Positions 1 to 10,727 of a stretch of DNA of 64,000 nt are shown here, piece after piece. The stretch is from Camellia lanceoleosa (Eukaryota > Streptophyta > Magnoliopsida > Ericales > Theaceae). Where the stretch lies: assembly GCA_025200525.1 (NCBI GenBank), contig CM045763.1:86270131-86334130 (forward strand). The letters run 5' to 3'. The notes under the pieces are model-generated. The model searched no databases. It was not told the origin of the DNA and was given only the letters and a program-made list of their open reading frames with translations. The translations under genes were made by a program, and so were the position numbers. Each line of letters begins with the position of its first letter. The first letter of the stretch is position 1.

Positions 1-1084
1 TTTACAAAAAAACTAAACAAATTAATCAACTATTGCTCTTCTTAGATGCAAAAGTACTAATTAAGAGAACACCCACATAACATAATTCACTAACAATTGA
101 AGAGAATATCTAATCCAACCCAAACAAAAGCATGACAAAGTTTAAATTAAATAGAAATTTACAAAATTATCTCACAAAAATTAGATTTAAGAAATAGGGC
201 AAATTAGATTTAGGGCACAAATCAAAATTAAGCAAGTCCTCGAATAAATAATTAAATGAGATATTTACGTATAGACCTTAATAAGTGAACTTATTGTCTA
301 ATAGGTCTTATGAAAAAAAAAATTCATAAAAAAATACTAATTGTAGGTTTTAGTGACTATTTATAAAAATCATAATAAAAAAAAGTTACTAATTGTTAAT
401 TTTTAGCGACATATATAAAAAATTGTCATAAAAAAATTATTTTTAACGACAATTTTATCAAGACTTATTTTCAATAGGACTTGATAGAAATTAAGTCAAA
501 CTATTATGATTTATTAATAGTTTACCCTAAATACATAAATAACAAAATCAATAATTAAAGAAAACAAATACTAAATTAATAAGACAGAAGTCCTCAAATA
601 ATGTTTTTTTTTTTTAAATGGTGAATTTACAAAAATAATTAGGATACATAAATAAGATTTAGGGCCAAAAGAAAGAGAGAGAGAGTTGTATTCGATGATT
701 GATGCCTTGCCAATTGCTTCGTCAAATCGTCGCCAGTAAACTTGTCTGAATTTGTTTCTAATTTGTGTGAACTTGTTTCTTCGTTGCCGTTAGCTTCCGG
801 GAGAGACGTGAGGAAGTGCTGAAGTGATAGAATTTCATTATCTACAACATTTGCCCAATATTTTTTATATTCTAATTTAGAACCCTGAATTTTTTTGGGA
901 CCTTTTGTCTGAACTGTTTCTGGACTTGAAGAATCTTGGGCTGGGCCTCCATTTTGACTATTATTATTATTAGGGTTTTTTACGGGCCAGTCCCATTTGG
1001 AAGGGTTATTACCCAACAGGTCCTGAATAGATACTTTTTTACCTCTAAGTCCTGAACATTTTTATTTATCCCGTTTTTGCCCTC
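1..1084. other. AT-rich unassigned stretch
   Basis: No convincing gene. Around 330-475 a short motif of the type TTTTAGCGACA, followed by TTGTCATAAAAAA, recurs in both orientations; such motifs resemble subterminal repeats of CACTA-type transposons, but no termini were found. A minus-strand open stretch at 639-1016 encodes about 125 Asn/Ser/Lys-rich residues that look less repetitive than simple-sequence translation. It has no ATG at its start (TTG) and matches nothing I recognise, so it may be an exon remnant. Confidence 0.3.
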
Positions 1085-1086
1085 AA

Positions 1087-1459
1087 GTTTTCATTCTCAG
1101 ATTCAGATCTGGAGATGAAGAAGAAAAAAAGCTCTCTCAAGACATCTCTCTCAATCACACCATGAGTGGTCCGATCGAAGAAGAAGCTCTCTACACATCT
1201 CTCTCACCACACCATGAGTGGTGCGATTGAAGAAGAAGATCTGCCATCATCATGGTGCATTCAAGGAGAATAAAAGTTTTCATTCTCGATTCTGGAGATG
1301 AAGAAGAAAAAAAGCTCTCTGCACATCTCTCTCAATCACACCATGAGTGGTGCGATCGAAGAAGAAAAGCTCTCTACACATCTCTCTCACCACACCATGA
1401 GTGGTGCGATTGAAGAAGAAGATCTGCCATCATCATTTGGTGCATTCAAGGAGAATGAA
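1087..1459. repeat. Two-unit tandem duplication, ~189-bp period
   Basis: The segment beginning GTTTTCATTCTC at 1087 recurs at 1276 with few differences. Each unit itself contains two half-units built on CACACCATGAGTGGT and a following GATCGAAGAAGAA, so the array is hierarchical (four half-units). No coding function is evident. Confidence 0.8.
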
Positions 1460-1534
1460 AACTACGAAGTCTAGATTCAAGGTCGCCGATTGCCCTAGCA
1501 AGCGAACCAGTTCCTAATCCATTTCATTTTCCCT

Positions 1535-1586
1535 TTCCTTTCATCTCTCTCTCTCTCTCTAAATCGATCTATCTCTATAGATTCAC

Positions 1587-1618
<32 letters not shown>

Positions 1619-2110
1619 TTTTAAATCGTTGTTTGTTTGTTGCTAATGGAGATTGTTAATTTTGATCATCAAAGTGTTTTTCAAAGGATAAATTTGTTTA
1701 AATCGTGATAAATTTGTTTAAACTAGTGATAAATCATGATAAATTTGTTTAAACCATTGATTAATTTGTTTAAACGAGCGATAAATTTATTTAAATCATT
1801 GATAAATTTGTTTAAACGTTGATAAATTTGTTCAAACTAGTGATAAGTTTGTTTTTGTGAATTTATCCTTTTTTAAACCAATAATTAGTTTGTTTTTGTG
1901 AATTTATCATCGAAATTTGTCATTGTTTAAATCGGTGATAAGTTTGTTTTTGTGAATTTTTCACTTTTTATTCCAATAATAAGTTTATTTTTGTGAATTT
2001 TTGAGTTATAGTGTTGAGTATAGGGGTAAAAGTAGAAAACGTTTTTTGAACCAGTGATAAATTTATCATTGTTGAATATTTTGTAAATTTGTTTTTGTGA
2101 ATTAGTAAGT
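1535..2110. repeat. Microsatellites and degenerate ATAAATTTGTTTAAAC minisatellite
   Basis: A (CT)n tract, an (AT)n tract and a (GT)n tract (about 1540-1618) are followed by many imperfect copies of a 15-25-base unit related to GATAAATTTGTTTAAAC (about 1684-1985). Copies later drift to AAGTTTGTTTTTGTGAAT. No ORF of note. Confidence 0.7.
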
Positions 2111-2670
2111 GTGAGGATGTGATTTTATGAATTAGTGAGTGAATGTGTATGTTTGTAAGTATGAGAGAATAAAAGGAACAATATATAAGGAATAAATGGA
2201 AGACAACATATAGGGAAGGGCTTGATAAGAATATATCAACTTTAGCTCAAGGAAGTATACTCAAAGGCAAAACAGAGGATAACAGAGGATAATAACTTTC
2301 TTATCTCTAACAGAATTAGTTACAGAGATATATATATATATATATATAGATTGTAGAGTCAGACTCATTCAGATTGTAAATAACATTGTAGATTGTAAGA
2401 ATATATATATGTGATTTTCAGATTGTTTCAGTTTCAGTTTCACGCATGTGGTGTGACATTTAGGGGTAAACTTGGAAACTGAAAAAGAGAGGACTGCTGG
2501 GTATTAAGTTGGTTGCATGGGACCGGCTGGTAAGTGCCCCTTATTATTATAAGAACTAATAATATTTTGGGGCCCTTAAATTTTGATGAATTTTGGTGGC
2601 CAAGGCGACTACCTTACTTGCCTTGGATCAGGGCTGGGCCTAAGTAAGGTATTACTTAGATGCTTTTATT
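2111..2670. other. Unassigned AT-rich sequence
   Basis: Contains an (AT)n tract near 2328-2350 and direct repeats of ATTGTAGATTGTAAGA/CAGATTGTAAAT near 2350-2405. Nothing else supported. Confidence 0.3.
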
Positions 2671-3085
2671 TTTATAAATTGTGTAAAGTATTTATAATTT
2701 TTACAATTTCTTTAGATTGCTACTCAATCAAGGAACACTATAAATATTCAAAATTCATCTTCAAGTCAACTACGAGTTAACTATTATTCTAAGTTATTTA
2801 TTTATTATTATTATTTTAAATTGTGTAATATATTGATAAATTCTACAACCTCTTTAGACTATTGGTTAATTAAGTAACACTACAAATGTTCAAAATTCAT
2901 CTTCAAGACAATCATAGGTTAGCTATTGTTTGATTTTATTTATTTATTTATGTATTTTTATAAATTGTGTAATGTACTAATAAATTTTACAACTTATTTA
3001 GACTATTGGTCAATCAAACAATATCATAAATGTTCAAAATTCATCTTTAAGCCAAACGCATGTTAGCTCTTATTTTATATTATTT
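2671..3085. repeat. Three tandem ~143-bp repeats
   Basis: Three diverged head-to-tail copies can be read. Each starts with TTTATAAATTGTGTAA-like sequence (about 2671, 2813, 2957) and contains CAAAATTCATCTTCAAG followed by a GTTAGCT/GTTAACT tail. Spacing of the GTGTAA landmarks is about 141 and 145 bases. Confidence 0.75.
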
Positions 3086-3206
3086 GTTTATTTTTTAGAC
3101 TATATTATACTAGTGTATTTACTTTTCACGGTTTTTTATGAAGTAGGATGTTGGGAGTCGCTATTGGCCACAATTGATAGATTATGGGTATATTATACGT
3201 GATACT

Positions 3207-3899
3207 GGTCCCGTTTGGTGTAGCTGTTAAAACAGATTATAGATTATAGTTTAACAGATTATAAATTATGACTTTAATCAGAAACTATTAATCTGTTTGG
3301 TGTAACTGTTAGATTATATATTTAAGTTGCTGAGTAGTATTTGTTAAATAAATTGTGAAGTAACTTTTTTCTATATAAATATCCTTTTCACCCTTGTCTT
3401 TTTCTCCTTATTTTCTTTTCTCTTTCTTTTTGTTTGTTTGTTTGTTAATTTTGTTTAATTTCTTTTCATTAATGGAAGTAAATTGTATTTTTTTTAATTA
3501 ATTTTTTTGATTACACAATACCAATTAATAATGTAAAAATTGTTAATGGAAGTTTGCCATTATATAAAAATTATTCATTAAATACCAATTATTCAGTAAT
3601 TTATTAATTTTTTTAATTTACCAATTTTTTTAATTTATTAATTCTTCTTTTCTTTTTTAATTTATTATTATTTTTAATTAAAAACCCTAATTCCACCGCT
3701 GGCAGCTCCCTCCTCTTCTTTATACTCTCACTGTTGGCAGCCTCCTTTTCTCTTCCTCCTCATCCCAATTGCCGCAATCACGATTACTATGAGATCACAG
3801 AAGAGAGAGAGAGGAGATCACGAAGAGAGAGGTTACAAAAAGATCGCGATGGTTAGGGTCTTTGGTTCAGATCGCTTACTATGAGCAATCGGAGAACAC

Positions 3900-3944
<45 letters not shown>

Positions 3945-4272
3945 CTGGTCGCCGAAAATCGTCCTGCTTTGTCGAAAATTGCCTCTCCTGTTTGTGTATG
4001 AGAGAAAGAATGAGTGTTCTTGGTTTATATACATGGCACACTTGTAATAACTAGAAATTGTGAAGGGCATTTAAGTCATTTAATGCCCCCATTTCAGATG
4101 CGCACATAAGCTCAAATCAAGAAGTACCCCTGGAGCTGTTTACAAATTTAAGTTGAAAATGGCTTAATCAAAGCTATAATCTATCCCTATAAATTCTACC
4201 AAACACACTAAAATAACTCAATTTTAGTTAAACATTGATTTAAGCTGATTTTAAGTGCTACCAAACAGGCAC
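3207..4272. mobile_element. MITE-like element, Harbinger type, ~1.07 kb
   Basis: Imperfect terminal inverted repeats: the left end GGTCCCGTTTGGT pairs with the right end ACCAAACAGGCAC (10 of 13 matches, and similarity continues inward). A possible 3-bp duplication ACT flanks it (3204-3206 and 4273-4275). The interior is AT-rich with a (GA)n tract at about 3902-3942 and no coding capacity. The related fragment at 5459-5706 ends in the same sequence. Superfamily assignment is inferred from TIR style and TSD length. Confidence 0.6.
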
Positions 4273-4277
4273 ACTAA

Positions 4278-4506
4278 GGCCTCGTTTGGGAAGGCTCTGT
4301 TTTAGCCAAAAAGTCAAAAAGTTACTAAATTAGCCAAAAAGCCAACAACCCATACCAAAAAGTCAAAGATTCTCTTTTCTCTCTACTTTTTGCACATCTT
4401 TTTGTAATTAGCCAAAAAGTCATCACAAACATGCAAGTTTTTTTTAGCTACCTTTTTAGCCAAATAGCCAAAAAGTTACTAAATTAGCCTGTTCCCAAAC
4501 GAGGCC
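4278..4506. mobile_element. 229-bp MITE, PIF/Harbinger-like
   Basis: Perfect 15-bp terminal inverted repeats GGCCTCGTTTGGGAA (4278-4292) and TTCCCAAACGAGGCC (4492-4506), flanked by TAA on both sides (4275-4277, 4507-4509). A 3-bp TWA-type duplication and this TIR style are typical of PIF/Harbinger MITEs. Internal repeats of GCCAAAAAGT occur in both arms. It sits directly beside the preceding element. Confidence 0.85.
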
Positions 4507-4509
4507 TAA

Positions 4510-5458
4510 TTCATACTCACCATGGTATCCACAATCACAACATTTGTCTTCCCAAGGATCACATAGTCCACAAAATTCTCAAGTAATATATATAAGTTCA
4601 TAATGTAATTTAGTCCAAAAAATTTATTCTAATGCATTTTTTTTCCCTTCAAGGAATATCACTTAATTTAGAGGGAGACAATCTAATGGAGACTGAATTT
4701 TTCTTTCGAAATGAGAGTTTTTTTGATTTTTCTATTTATTCCCAGCCGTCTCGACAAAATTGACATAGAGATCCACTTTTTAGTTTTTGATTTGAGAATT
4801 GAAATTAAAGTTTTTAGAATTTTGTTTGGATGATTTAGAATGATTGAGACATGTTTTGGGATATTTGGAAGGAGATTTTTAAAGTTTGAATGCCTCAGAA
4901 TTTTGTTTTGTTTTGTTTTTTGTACAGACGTTGGATGTGAATTGAATATATTTTGGCTTTAAGTTGTTTTTTATTTTTATTTTTATACAACTGCATTTTT
5001 TTTTTCCTGAAGTTACATTTTTTTTTTTGCTTTTGGTTTGATAAATTGATTTGTTCAATTGCATTTTTCCCCCTTTCAATTTCACTTTGATGCATTTAAG
5101 TGAGTTTTGAAGTAGTAAAAACATGTATGGTTTGTTTGATTTTAATTTCAAAATTAATCTTTTAAAAAAAAATACAATTTAGTTTGAAAAAAATAAATAC
5201 CAAAACGATATTTTTAAATTTTAAAAATTATTCACTTTTGAAAAATATAAAATTATATAAAAATAATAAGTGTTATTACTTTATTATTATTTTTTATTAA
5301 TTAAGTTCATTTGAAAATTATTTGAATGGTTTACTTCAAAAATAATCAAAATAATGTAATTTAGCTATTCATTCTTCTCTCAATGTGAATCATTCAGTAA
5401 AAAGAAAAATGGGTTACAAAGTCTACGTCAACCCCTTGTCTTTAGCATACCACCTAAT
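4510..5458. other. Unassigned AT-rich stretch
   Basis: Only lysine-rich translations of A/T-rich DNA are present. No TIRs, LTRs or credible exons were seen. Confidence 0.3.
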
Positions 5459-5706
5459 GGCCCTGGTAGAGCTGTGAGAAAGTGCTTATAACTTATGCCT
5501 AAACAGTTTATAGCTTATAACTATGAACATAAGCTGATTTCTGACTTATAAATTAAGCATCTCCTGCCTCACTCAAAGAATAAGCTGATTTCTGACTTCC
5601 AAAAAGCTATAAGCTATAAGCTATAAGCTAAACCAAACACATCAAAATAACTTAAATTAAGCTGAAAGCTGAAATAAGCTGCTTTTAAGTTCTGCCAAAC
5701 AGGCAC
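5459..5706. mobile_element. Diverged MITE related to 3207-4272
   Basis: The right end (CTTTTAAGTTCTGCCAAACA then GGCA) matches the right end of the 3207-4272 element. The left end, around GGTAGAGCTGTGAGAAAGTG, pairs with it imperfectly. Internal AAGCTATAAGCTATAAGCT repeats. Borders are approximate. Confidence 0.5.
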
Positions 5707-5923
5707 AATATCTAGTTGGTATCCCTTTCACTCTATAGGAATTAATGTAACCCTAAAAATAAAATAATAAAAAATTTTAAAATAGAAAAATAGTGCCATT
5801 TTAATAGCACGACGGATACAGTAATGAGGGCATCACCGCCGTGACCCAACTATTCGGAGGGTTCATCAAAATGACTAAATCAAAAAAGGCTGTGCTCGCC
5901 TCTAGTCTAGATGGTGAATTGGA

Positions 5924-6250
5924 GGGTCCAATTCGGCTTATTGGGTTTATTTTTTGATTTCTTTTTGATAATTCGAACCGTTCATATTTTAGGGTTTGTT
6001 GAATATATTATTTTTGTAAAAAATATGTCGATTGGATAATGAATACTATGTATTCGGATCACTTTTTTATGAATCGTTAATTTTCAGACCGTCTATTTTT
6101 TTCAGAAAAAAGTGATCTGAATACATAGTACCTGTTATCCGATTGACGTGATTTTTTACAAGAATAATGTATTCAACAAATCTTAAAATGTGAACGGTTC
6201 TGATTATTGAAAAGGGATTCAAAAGTGGACCCAATTAATCAAACTGTCCC
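5924..6250. mobile_element. Foldback (near-palindromic) element, ~327 bp
   Basis: The two halves are imperfect inverted repeats almost to the centre. GAACCGTTCATATTTTAGG at 5975 pairs with the segment ending GTGAACGGTTC at 6200, and the arms extend out to GGGTCC (5924) and GTCCC (6250), with about 140-bp arms around a short loop near 6080-6103. No ORF and no clear target duplication. It could be a MITE or simply a hairpin-forming remnant. Confidence 0.7.
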
Positions 6251-6573
6251 AAATCTAAATTGAAGACGTTCTGAACCCATCAAGATACTTATTTCACAAG
6301 GCAAATCACCCGCTAGTAATTTATTGAAGTGCGATAGGCAAATCATACTTTGGAAATTTAACAACAATGTAATCTATCTCTGAAATGACTAATTAAAAAA
6401 AAAAAAAAAAAAAAACTTAACAACAGGAAAATTACACTCGTTATCTATTGAAGTGCGAAGGCAAAACCCAATGCAATGGGCTACATTGTAAATTAAAGAT
6501 CGACGACAAAGGAATTAAAGCATGCATGCAAGCATTGAATTACGGGCGGCCGACTTTATTGAGTTTGCTGTAA
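6251..6573. other. Unassigned, A-rich tract
   Basis: Holds an A-run near 6395-6415 and the left target duplication (TTGCTGTAA, 6565-6573) of the next element. Nothing else supported. Confidence 0.3.
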
Positions 6574-7419
6574 GAATAAAGTTTGGTAGCTCGAAAAACA
6601 ATTGGTCCGAATGACTTAAATGTCCAAAACGACGTCGCTTTGGGCATTTTTTTCCCCCCTTGTTTCTATCTGAAATAAAGGGAGAGAGGAAGAGAGAGAG
6701 AGAGAGAGAGAAGAGAGGGCCACAATATCTGTTGTGTCTTCGTCTTCTTTTATACTTTCCAATTTCCCTCTCTTCTCTGCTCTCATCGCCCTCACCGTAG
6801 CCCAATCCATCAAGTTCTTCACCTCCTGGTATGTCCCCCTCCGTCATGTGTTATATGTATATATATAAACGTGATTGATTCGATTGCAATTTTACATCTT
6901 AATTTATTTGCCGATTTGATGAACCAATGAAGAAGAAGATAGGTTGAATTTGAAAATTTGTACAAAAAAAGTGATAAAACTTCAAAACTGTAATTGGGTT
7001 GTGTGCTTTATAAATGTTTGTTAGTAAAGTTGTTTAATTTGAAGAAACCTTACATGAATGTGATTGAAGATGGTGATCTGCTGTATTTGGTTGGTTCTGA
7101 TGTTTGTTAGTAAAGTTCTAAATTTTTTTGATTTTTCCTTTTACCTATCTCTCTATCTATTCTCCGATCTGTATGGATCTGTGTATTGATTTTGATTTTG
7201 GGTGTTGTGCTGGTGGAGCAGAAAATACAAAGAAGAAGAGAAGAAACATAGGAGTGGTGGAGCAGATTTGTGTATAGAAGAAGACGAAGACAGATCTACA
7301 CAGAGGAGGACAAAGGAAGAAGAAGAATAAAAAAAAAAAAAAAAAGGTACCAAAACGATGTCGTTTTGGCACCTCGAGCCATTTGAGCCTCGTTGGATTC
7401 GAGCTACCTGATGGGACGC
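6574..7419. mobile_element. Mutator-like non-autonomous element, 846 bp
   Basis: Both ends carry GTAGCTCGAA (left from 6586; right complement ending 7407), each exactly 12 bases inside the element border. The borders are set by a 9-bp duplication, TTGCTGTAA (6565-6573) and TTGTTGTAA (7420-7428), 8 of 9 matching. Near-palindromes CCAAAACGACGTCGCTTTGG (6624-6643) and CCAAAACGATGTCGTTTTGG (7350-7369) lie subterminally at the two ends. The interior holds (GA)n, pyrimidine tracts and no transposase. The 9-bp TSD points to the Mutator superfamily. The 43321-43750 element belongs to the same family. Confidence 0.8.
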
Positions 7420-7428
7420 TTGTTGTAA

Positions 7429-8330
7429 TGGATTTGAGAGACTGTGGCTGATTTTGGCCCCAAAAAACAAAAAAAAAAAAACCACCTTATTTTTGAAATT
7501 TTCTTCTTTAGTGAATTTTTTTTTTTACAAAAATTATGTCAAAAATGTTTTATTTTTTCTATCTATCTTGTCGAGACGAATCTAAAACACATATTTTTTC
7601 GAAACATTTAAAAAAACATTTGAAAAAAGACTGAATGGCCATTTGAATATAGTAGCTAAGAGCTCTTACTACAACAAAACTAACTTTTTTCGGCATTAAG
7701 TCAACGATATACAATCAATGCACGCTGTAATTTCTCACTTTTACGATTTGCATTTTTTGCACATTGTAAATACTTTTCTAACCATGGCGTATCTATTGCG
7801 TTGGCCGTGAATGATAGTAATGGTGATTTTTTTACGACTTGCAATGCTTATCGTAAATAATAAAACTTTCTATGACATGCATATGACATGTCGTTAATAT
7901 ATCAAATATACATGACACACGTATGTCAACTGTTAAACATATTTTATTTTTCACGACACACAATTTATGTCGTGAATGGTATGACCCAAAAAAAATTAAG
8001 AGCCAAAATAAAATAGTATCCGGCGCCAATGACCAAAAAATTAAGCGGGAGAAATTTTTTTATATCAAAATACAACTGTTTGGCTTCTGATTGGGTTCTA
8101 AAGGAACATAGAAAGCTGTAAATCGACTAATAGAGGAGAGGGAGAAGAGAGAGGGTTCAAAAGGGGGACTAGTTGATGGCAAGATTTTGATCTAAAGCGA
8201 TTGCACTACCTCCCGTGATGAGGCCGGTTCGTGATGACAACGATCGACGGTTTGGAGGGGAAGGGTTTTGTTCTTGAGGTATGTTTGGATTCTCCCTTCT
8301 CTCTCTCTCTCTCTCCATTTTATTCGGTTA
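7429..8330. other. Unassigned; possible CACTA-like terminus at 7667
   Basis: TACTACAACAAAACTAAC at 7667 resembles a CACTA terminus with a mutated first base. It is followed to about 7985 by short motifs (ACGACATG, TTACGACTTGC, CACGACACAC) in both orientations, as in CACTA subterminal regions. No opposite end was found, so this is tentative. A (CT)n tract lies at 8301-8314 and the left target site GTTCC of the next retrotransposon at 8331-8335. Confidence 0.3.
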
Positions 8331-8335
8331 GTTCC

Positions 8336-9106
8336 TGTTGGCTTTTTGGCTTTTCGAAGGGTATTTTTGTAAATGCGAGCGTGCCAGCAAGGATCAATCA
8401 GTCCTTACAGAAATTATAATTGCCAACCAATTATCATACGATTGTGTTTTAGTTCTTTCAGCCTCAATGAAGAGGACTTTTACTGGTGGTTTGACTTAGG
8501 AGAAATTAAGAGAAATAACAATTAATATGAAGAACAATTGAAGTATTTCATTAAAATGAACACTTACAATAATCCAAACTCAGCCTCGAAGAGGTTTACA
8601 GCGACAGTCTACTTGAATTTACTTGAATCTACTTTTATGAATCGAAGTGCAGTGCTGATATTTAAAGTGCAGGTATTTAAAGTACAAGAAATGCAAAACT
8701 GGAAAGGAAAATATGAAGTAAAAACTAGTTTGTATGATCTGAGTTTGGGGGTCTTTTCTGGGGACTTCCTTGCTATTTATACTTGTCAAGGATGACCTTC
8801 GAACTGTACTTCGAACCGTCGAACTGCTCATCCACGATCGCTGATCATGCTGGCTTAGAAATAGTTCCACTACGTCATCACTTGCAATTGAGGTTCCCTC
8901 ATGTATTTGAATTTGAATATAGGTAACCGTTGAGGCCACGTCACCTTGTATCTCATTATTGATCTAGTGCTACTCAGATCACTTGAGAACCAATATTTAT
9001 TGCCACGTGTACAATTGGGATCGAAGATTAAAATCATCTTCACATAATACCCTTATTCTGCCACGTGTCGAATTGTAATTGGCTTTTACAAAATATGTAG
9101 CCAACA
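8336..9106 (-). repeat. 3' LTR of the Tat element
   Basis: Starts TGTTGGC and ends GCCAACA on the plus strand, giving short inverted terminal repeats with TG...CA ends. It is a direct repeat of 23007-23767 with scattered substitutions and short indels (for example about ten extra bases near 8618). It carries TATTTATA (8774-8781, a minus-strand TATAAATA) and two CACGTG boxes (9004-9009, 9062-9067). Short peptides read from it are not genes. Confidence 0.95.
9004..9067. promoter_or_regulatory. Paired G-box/ABRE-like sites in the LTR
   Basis: Two near-direct repeats, GCCACGTGTACAATTG and GCCACGTGTCGAATTG, place palindromic CACGTG cores at 9004-9009 and 9062-9067. The other LTR keeps both cores (23665-23670, 23723-23728). 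G-box and ABRE elements bind bZIP and bHLH factors. Because the core is palindromic they could serve either the sense LTR transcript or the antisense gene starting at 9285. Activity is inferred only. Confidence 0.55.
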
Positions 9107-9120
9107 TTACCCCCCGCACT
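9107..9120 (-). other. Polypurine tract of the Tat element
   Basis: On the minus strand AGTGCGGGGGGTAA immediately precedes the 3' LTR, the position and composition expected for the primer of plus-strand DNA synthesis. Confidence 0.75.
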
Positions 9121-9284
9121 AATATACCCAATACTTGGAGATATTAGTGGATCAAAAGCTTTTCCGCTTTTGGGCGTGCATAGAATCCATCTTCAGGAAA
9201 CACAACCGTCACCTATTTGGTGATCATTTGCATTAACTCTCAACTTTGTTGAACATTCCAATACCTTTAGCATTCGAACGGACT

Positions 9285-10727
9285 ATGACTCAATCAACTT
9301 CTCACTCCATTGATCAAGCATACGAACAGCCATTGAGTAATGCTGTTTCCCCTCGAAAGAATCTCCACGCATTCATTAGCCACCTTTACCCGCCCTTCTA
9401 TATTCAGGTCATGGAGGCTTTCGCAGATTATCAACCTTTGGACTACGAATACATTGCCCTTAATCCTTTGGTTTACAAATTTACAGATATAAGAAGTTCT
9501 TCCTCTAAATTCCCCTTGTACTTTGAACGAACTACTCTCAAGCCTTTGCTTCAACAAGTTGCAAATATGGACTTGAGAAGTTCTTCTTCACAAACTTCTG
9601 CTTGGGATGAAGCTACAACTTCCTTATCTTCTGGGGGTTCCGGATGGACGAACTGGTTAGCACCTGAGTCCTGGGACTTAAGGGAACGAATTAATCACCA
9701 TTTTGTTGAGTTCACTGACCCTTTAGATTTTCCTTCTTACGCTCGAAGCTCGGTGGTCTATCCTTATGTGCCCATTGACCTTCGACGCAGTTTGGAGGAG
9801 AATTTGCTTGTGGCCTGGTACACATCCTCTATGCCCACAAGGATAATGCACACTGCCCGATGTCTGGAAGAATCATAAGGGTATACCCCTTCATTTTTAG
9901 TCAAGAAGGCGAAGATTTGCTCTTCTGACTGGCTTGATTATATTAATGCCTTTGTTCCTTCTGCTCCCGTGTCATCTCCCCTAACAGAAGCATCCACTTC
10001 TTCTTCTCCATCTTCTGGAATAGAAGCATCCACACCTTCTTTATCTTCTGAAGCAGAACCATCTACTCCTTCTTCTCCTCCCACTCTTTCCTGGACAGAG
10101 AAATTAAGGCTTGTCCTTCCCATGGACAAAATCTTTCCACCTTACAAACCTCCATCATCCCCAACTTCAGCTGAGCGGAAACAAGCTCAACTTTTACTTG
10201 CAGCTTTCTCTCACTTGCCCTTTAATGTTCTTGAGGATGACATCCCTCTCAAGAACTTTCGATGGGCTTGTGATATTTTGACTAGGGGTCATGTCCTTAA
10301 TCCCATTGCCCAAGCAGAGCTTCACATGTTCTTAGACCAATTTCCAGTGCTGCTCCACTGGCATCGGAATTCCAAGATCACCATCCAATCTTTGGATCAA
10401 CTTTTATCTCTCCGAATACATGCCCAGTATGAAACAGAAAACTTCATCGATGATTTCGATGACTTCAAAAATAAAGATCCTGCGTATTGGGATGATTTAG
10501 TTATAGATGAGTTGGAACAAAAATTGAGGGAAGAGGCTTTCGAAACAAAGGCTGAAGAGCTCTACTATGAAGTGAGAGCACACCAACTTATGCAGCCAAC
10601 ATTAGAGGAGATAGAAGATATAATAAAGAAAGAACAAATATTCATTGATCATTGTTGGACAAAATTCCATGATCTTGTTATTTATTCTATTCCTTATTTT
10701 TATGAGCTTGAATTTGTACCCAAATAG
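9285..10727 (+). pseudogene. Antisense gene 1 of the Tat element, unknown protein
   Basis: The frame from the ATG at 9285 to the stop at 10725-10727 is 481 codons with one interruption, a TAA at 9876-9878 (codon 198) that could be a CAA codon changed by C to T. The product has no recognised domain. The N-terminal third is rich in aromatic and Pro residues; a Ser/Thr/Pro-rich linker follows (about residues 230-270); the C-terminal half is acidic and helical, with many Glu/Asp near residues 385-460. There is no signal peptide or clear membrane segment. The frame is open upstream of 9285 but has no ATG there. It starts about 180 bases inside the 3' LTR and runs opposite to gag-pol. It is probably one of the antisense extra ORFs known in Tat elements; function unknown. 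Confidence 0.7.

Noticed and set aside
1087..1459. CRISPR-like repeat spacing
   Set aside because: Plant DNA; the repeats are a hierarchical tandem duplication without unique spacers or cas genes.
3853..4070. Open frames on both strands with Arg-Glu or Ser-Leu repeats
   Set aside because: They are translations of a (GA)n microsatellite inside a MITE.
7153..7485. Phe/Ser-rich minus-strand frames
   Set aside because: Produced by A/G-rich tracts inside the 846-bp MULE; no domain and no conservation with its sister element.
8538..8939. Possible small genes in the LTR, repeated near 23262-23456
   Set aside because: Both lie wholly inside the two LTRs and differ by indels that break the frame.
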